From: Acidobacteriota bacterium
GTDB taxonomy: Bacteria; Acidobacteriota; Vicinamibacteria; Vicinamibacterales; CAVVIG01
Assembly (NCBI GenBank): GCA_003222555.1
Contig: QHWL01000297.1
Location: 1-6,445, forward strand
DNA: 6,445 bases
Direction: 5' to 3'
This document shows, in pieces, positions 6,291 to 6,445 of the stretch; positions within the stretch are counted from its first letter, which is position 1; the number at the start of each line of letters is the position of its first letter. Position numbers and translations under genes: made by a program. The notes beneath the pieces are model-generated. The model was not told the origin of the DNA. It did not search any database and saw only the letters and a list, made by a program, of their open reading frames with translations.

Positions 6291-6305
6291 GGGTGGGCGG
6301 GTGGG
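6291..6305 (+). promoter_or_regulatory. G-quadruplex motif with one-base loops in the rplN leader
   Basis: On the plus strand four GGG runs are separated by single bases T, C and T (6294, 6298, 6302), the most stable class of canonical quadruplex motif. The plus strand is the template for this operon, so a quadruplex would form in template DNA, and the mRNA would carry the C-rich complement. It lies 18-32 bp upstream of the rplN ATG, exactly at the S10/spc boundary. The motif is also a tandem GGGTGGGC duplication, so it may be a simple expansion. Function is inferred only. Confidence 0.5.
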
Positions 6306-6328
6306 CTTACCCGACCTGCCTGCCCCAG

Positions 6329-6445
6329 TTAAACTTCCGCACCCTGGCGCACAACTCGCTTGAGCGCCCAGCGCTTGCGGCGGCTGAGCGGCCGGGTTTC
6401 GATAATCTCGACAGTGTCGCCGATCTTCGCCGCGTTCTCCTCGTC
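6329..6445 (-). CDS. rpsQ: 30S ribosomal protein S17, C-terminal 38 residues (runs off the window end)
   Basis: S17 is a primary 16S rRNA-binding OB-fold protein of the small-subunit body. Only its 3' end is present. The translation includes [20 protein letters not shown] and [14 protein letters not shown] before TAA at 6329. [19 protein letters not shown] is the S17 signature (GD-x-V-x-I-x-E-x-RPLS). The family is about 80-90 residues, so roughly half lies beyond the window. It is the usual last gene of the S10 operon (rplP-rpmC-rpsQ), which I infer continues to the right. There is a 55-bp gap to rplN. Confidence 0.95.
   Translation of the reverse strand, partial: DEENAAKIGDTVEIIETRPLSRRKRWALKRVVRQGAEV

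Overview
The window is a contiguous piece of the bacterial S10-spc ribosomal protein cluster, transcribed entirely on the minus strand. In transcription order (right to left) it holds the 3' end of rpsQ (S17), rplN (L14), rplX (L24), rplE (L5), rpsN zinc type (S14), rpsH (S8), rplF (L6), rplR (L18), rpsE (S5), rpmD (L30), rplO (L15), secY, and the first 120 codons of adk. This is the classical spc order, with adk directly after secY. No rpmJ, infA or map gene lies in the part of the cluster visible here.

The coding DNA is GC-rich, by eye a little above 60 percent. The zinc-ribbon S14, the four-cysteine L24, the secY-adk junction and the odd low-complexity spacers fit a GC-rich non-proteobacterial lineage. 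Acidobacteriota (Vicinamibacteria-like) is my best guess, but it is an inference and not a demonstrated assignment. Two junctions are tightly coupled by ATGA stop/start overlaps (rplX/rplE and rplF/rplR), so these genes are almost certainly co-translated from one mRNA. The products are ribosome subunits, the SecY translocon core and adenylate kinase, which links ribosome assembly, protein export and nucleotide balance in one growth-controlled transcript.

The genes are ordinary, but what lies in and between them is not. (1) Downstream of rplE sits a second copy of its last 57 bp (4844-4900). It differs at five positions, all synonymous or within the stop codon, and is separated from rplE by a 62-bp spacer with a 7-bp inverted repeat. 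A Shine-Dalgarno and GTG could even express it as a 20-residue peptide. (2) rpsH appears to lack 16 internal residues, the beta-strand/helix with the usual P-[SA]-SKLK motif, by a clean in-frame gap at 4547/4548. (3) Several spacers carry their own repeat or structure: a GGGGCCCC-cored GC palindrome family (three copies), a hairpin with a tandem G-A internal loop, an 11-mer present once inverted and twice direct, TGGTGA repeats before secY, a 21 percent GC spacer before rplX, and a one-base-loop G-quadruplex motif before rplN. No terminator or convincing promoter was found, so the spacers look like tolerated insertions or post-transcriptional elements inside one long operon.
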